A stretch of 64,000 nt of DNA from Streptococcus catagoni (GTDB lineage: Bacteria; Bacillota; Bacilli; Lactobacillales; Streptococcaceae), in the NCBI RefSeq assembly GCF_011421425.1, contig NZ_WPCW01000001.1, forward strand, positions 310,001-374,000. Direction: 5' to 3'. Shown here piece after piece: positions 63,013-64,000 of the stretch (position 1 is its first letter; each line of letters starts with the position of its first letter). The notes beneath the pieces were generated by a model. The model saw nothing but the letters and a program-made list of their open reading frames with translations, made no database searches and was not told the origin of the DNA. Made by a program: the position numbers and the translations under genes.

Positions 63013-63501
63013 CTAGTTAACTGTCTTTTGATTGGTATCATCGCTAGATACAGATTCTTTTAATTTCTCTGATGTAGAACTTACAAATTCTGAAGTTGAA
63101 TTAGCTACGCTAGTAACGCGATCTTGAATGGTTACTTCAGCTTCTTTTTGTTCTGCTTTAGTACGAATATCTACCACATTAATATTAACTTCTACAACTT
63201 TAAGATGTGTCATGACGTCAACATTTTGTGCCACAATTGCCTTGATTTGTTCAGCAACCTTAGGGACATCCTTACCATATTCAACAATAACGTCTAAGTC
63301 TACTGCAACTTCTTTACTACCAACTTCAACGTTAACACCATCTGTCACAGATTTAGAATTGACAGTGCTATTTTTCAAGTTTGAGAAGAAACCACCGCTG
63401 ACAGCTAAGAGTCCATCTACATCCTCAAGAGCATGTCCGACGATCTTTTCAATAACTTTATCATCATAGGTCAATGTACTTTTAATATCATTAATTGTCA
63501 T
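63013..63501 (-). CDS. Asp23/Gls24 family envelope stress protein
   Basis: 162 residues of the Asp23/Gls24 family: VIEKIVGHALEDVDGLLAVS at the N-terminus, NVEVGSKEVAVDLDVIVEYG in the middle, and EVNINVVDIRTKAEQ near the end, then a Thr/Ser-rich tail. Asp23 is membrane-associated through partner proteins and responds to cell-wall stress; Gls24 of enterococci and streptococci affects bile resistance and virulence. It ends the cluster Asp23-CsbD-Asp23. ATG at 63501 follows AAAGGAG. Confidence 0.9.
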   Translation of the reverse strand: MTINDIKSTLTYDDKVIEKIVGHALEDVDGLLAVSGGFFSNLKNSTVNSKSVTDGVNVEVGSKEVAVDLDVIVEYGKDVPKVAEQIKAIVAQNVDVMTHLKVVEVNINVVDIRTKAEQKEAEVTIQDRVTSVANSTSEFVSSTSEKLKESVSSDDTNQKTVN

Positions 63502-63511
63502 AGGTTCTCCT

Positions 63512-63709
63512 TTATTTCTTTTCTTTTAGACCTTCAGAAAGTCCTTTTAGAGAATCTTTGGCATCAGCTACATATTCATCTATCTTACCAGAAGTTTTTT
63601 CAACCTTACCTTCTGTTTCTAGTGATTTATCTCCTGAAACCTTACCTAAAGATTCTTTGATTTTACCACTAGCTTGATCAATTTTTGATTTCATTTTTTC
63701 ATCTGACAT
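63512..63709 (-). CDS. CsbD family stress protein (second copy)
   Basis: 65 residues: [20 protein letters not shown], then [21 protein letters not shown] and a lysine-rich tail. Paralogue of the protein at 17037-17267, with the same LETEGKV core. The ATG at 63709 is chosen over a GTG 21 bases upstream. It lies 10 bp before the first Asp23 gene and 30 bp after the second, so all three are one operon. Confidence 0.85.
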   Translation of the reverse strand: MSDEKMKSKIDQASGKIKESLGKVSGDKSLETEGKVEKTSGKIDEYVADAKDSLKGLSEGLKEKK

Positions 63710-63739
63710 ATTAGAAACACCTACTTTCACATTCCTAAA

Positions 63740-64000
63740 TTACTGTACACGTGGTTCTGATTGCATATTATCTACACCAGATTTAACGTTGTTAACTTGT
63801 TTGTTTGTAAATTGACTGGTTGCTTGAGCAGCCTCAGACACCTTATCTTGTAAGCTTACCTTATCTGCTTCATATTGTTCTCTTGTTTTAATATCAACAA
63901 CATTGACATTGACTTCAATAACATCTAGGTCGGTCATTTTTTTAACTTCTTTTTCAACGATCTCTTTGATGTCATCAAAAATAGTTGGAACATGTTTTTG
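63740..64000 (-). CDS. Asp23/Gls24 family protein (5' end outside window)
   Basis: C-terminal 86 or so codons of a second Asp23-family protein. The frame is open to the window edge: the in-frame ATG at 63937 is internal, since the 21 codons before it (VPTIFDDIKEIVEKEVKK segment) continue the family sequence. TDLDVIEVNVNVVDIKTREQ is the counterpart of the end of the first copy, and the tail is again Gln/Ser/Asn-rich. It is upstream of CsbD and Asp23 in the operon. Confidence 0.85.
   Translation of the reverse strand, partial: QKHVPTIFDDIKEIVEKEVKKMTDLDVIEVNVNVVDIKTREQYEADKVSLQDKVSEAAQATSQFTNKQVNNVKSGVDNMQSEPRVQ

Noticed and set aside
1..64000. CRISPR arrays, prophage, rRNA and tRNA genes
   Set aside because: No regularly spaced direct repeats of 24-40 bp, no phage structural or integrase genes, and no cloverleaf or CCA-ended segments were noticed in any intergenic gap.

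Overview
The window reads as about 64 kb of chromosome from a low-GC Gram-positive coccus, almost certainly a Streptococcus of the pyogenic group. Evidence: the CiaRH two-component system, an SpxA1-type regulator, SigX (ComX) competence boxes, two PstB ATPases in the pst operon, stand-alone CoaB and CoaC, PepN, an asd-type small RNA, and TrmFO, PstB and PhoU sequences very close to what I recall of S. pyogenes and its relatives. The species is not fixed by the sequence; S. uberis or S. parauberis is only a guess. Most of the window is core genome. There is no prophage, CRISPR array, rRNA or tRNA, and only degenerate insertion-sequence remnants.

Layout. 0-7.9 kb: end of a BceAB-like peptide ABC exporter with a BceR-type operator, a PASTA-like protein, trmFO, a SatD/DUF3307 pair behind an elaborate repeat operator, and a D-lactate dehydrogenase/PfoR-like permease/LysR module. 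8-14.8 kb: topA, dprA, an acetyltransferase, rnhB, rbgA, a DUF1836 regulator and a PAQR membrane protein. 14.8-17.3 kb: lipid kinase, a deleted IS3-family element, and a CsbD/small membrane protein/YtxH stress operon. 17.5-22.4 kb: an ABC-F ATPase, a vitamin B6 salvage module (ECF S component, PdxK, MocR regulator) and an ATP-cone protein. 22.6-25.5 kb: a decayed asd pseudogene, its asd-type RNA, and cardiolipin synthase. 25.7-31.4 kb: fhs, a CoaB-CoaC-PanT pantothenate/CoA module, and pgm. 31.5-39.3 kb: one long nucleoside uptake and catabolism operon (rsmC-like, pdp, deoC, cdd, bmpA and three ABC subunits). 39.5-54.2 kb: coaA, rpsT, ciaRH, pepN, the pst-phoU phosphate operon, an IMPase, UPF0223, spxA, ribF and truB. 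54.4-64 kb: DUF2130 protein, ArAE-type membrane protein, an orphan HsdS-like protein, a TetR-controlled FtsX-type ABC exporter, tpx, a BusR-type c-di-AMP regulator, and an Asp23/CsbD envelope-stress cluster cut by the window edge.

How the parts work together. Several control circuits can be read directly: a PurR box at fhs and another at the nucleoside operon; a cre-like site inside the nucleoside-operon promoter; a CiaR box 10 bp upstream of the ciaR -10; SigX boxes at dprA and before coaB; face-to-face overlapping promoters between pdxK and its MocR regulator; paired dyads around the TetR/ABC exporter; and a BceR-type dyad at the peptide exporter.

The most unusual items are the SatD/DUF3307 locus (a protein with nucleotide-cyclase-like motifs beside a membrane protein, preceded by a 12-base element repeated five times with 28-bp periodicity), two cases in which mobile DNA sits exactly inside the loop of a bidirectional terminator, and a dead asd gene next to a seemingly intact asd RNA.
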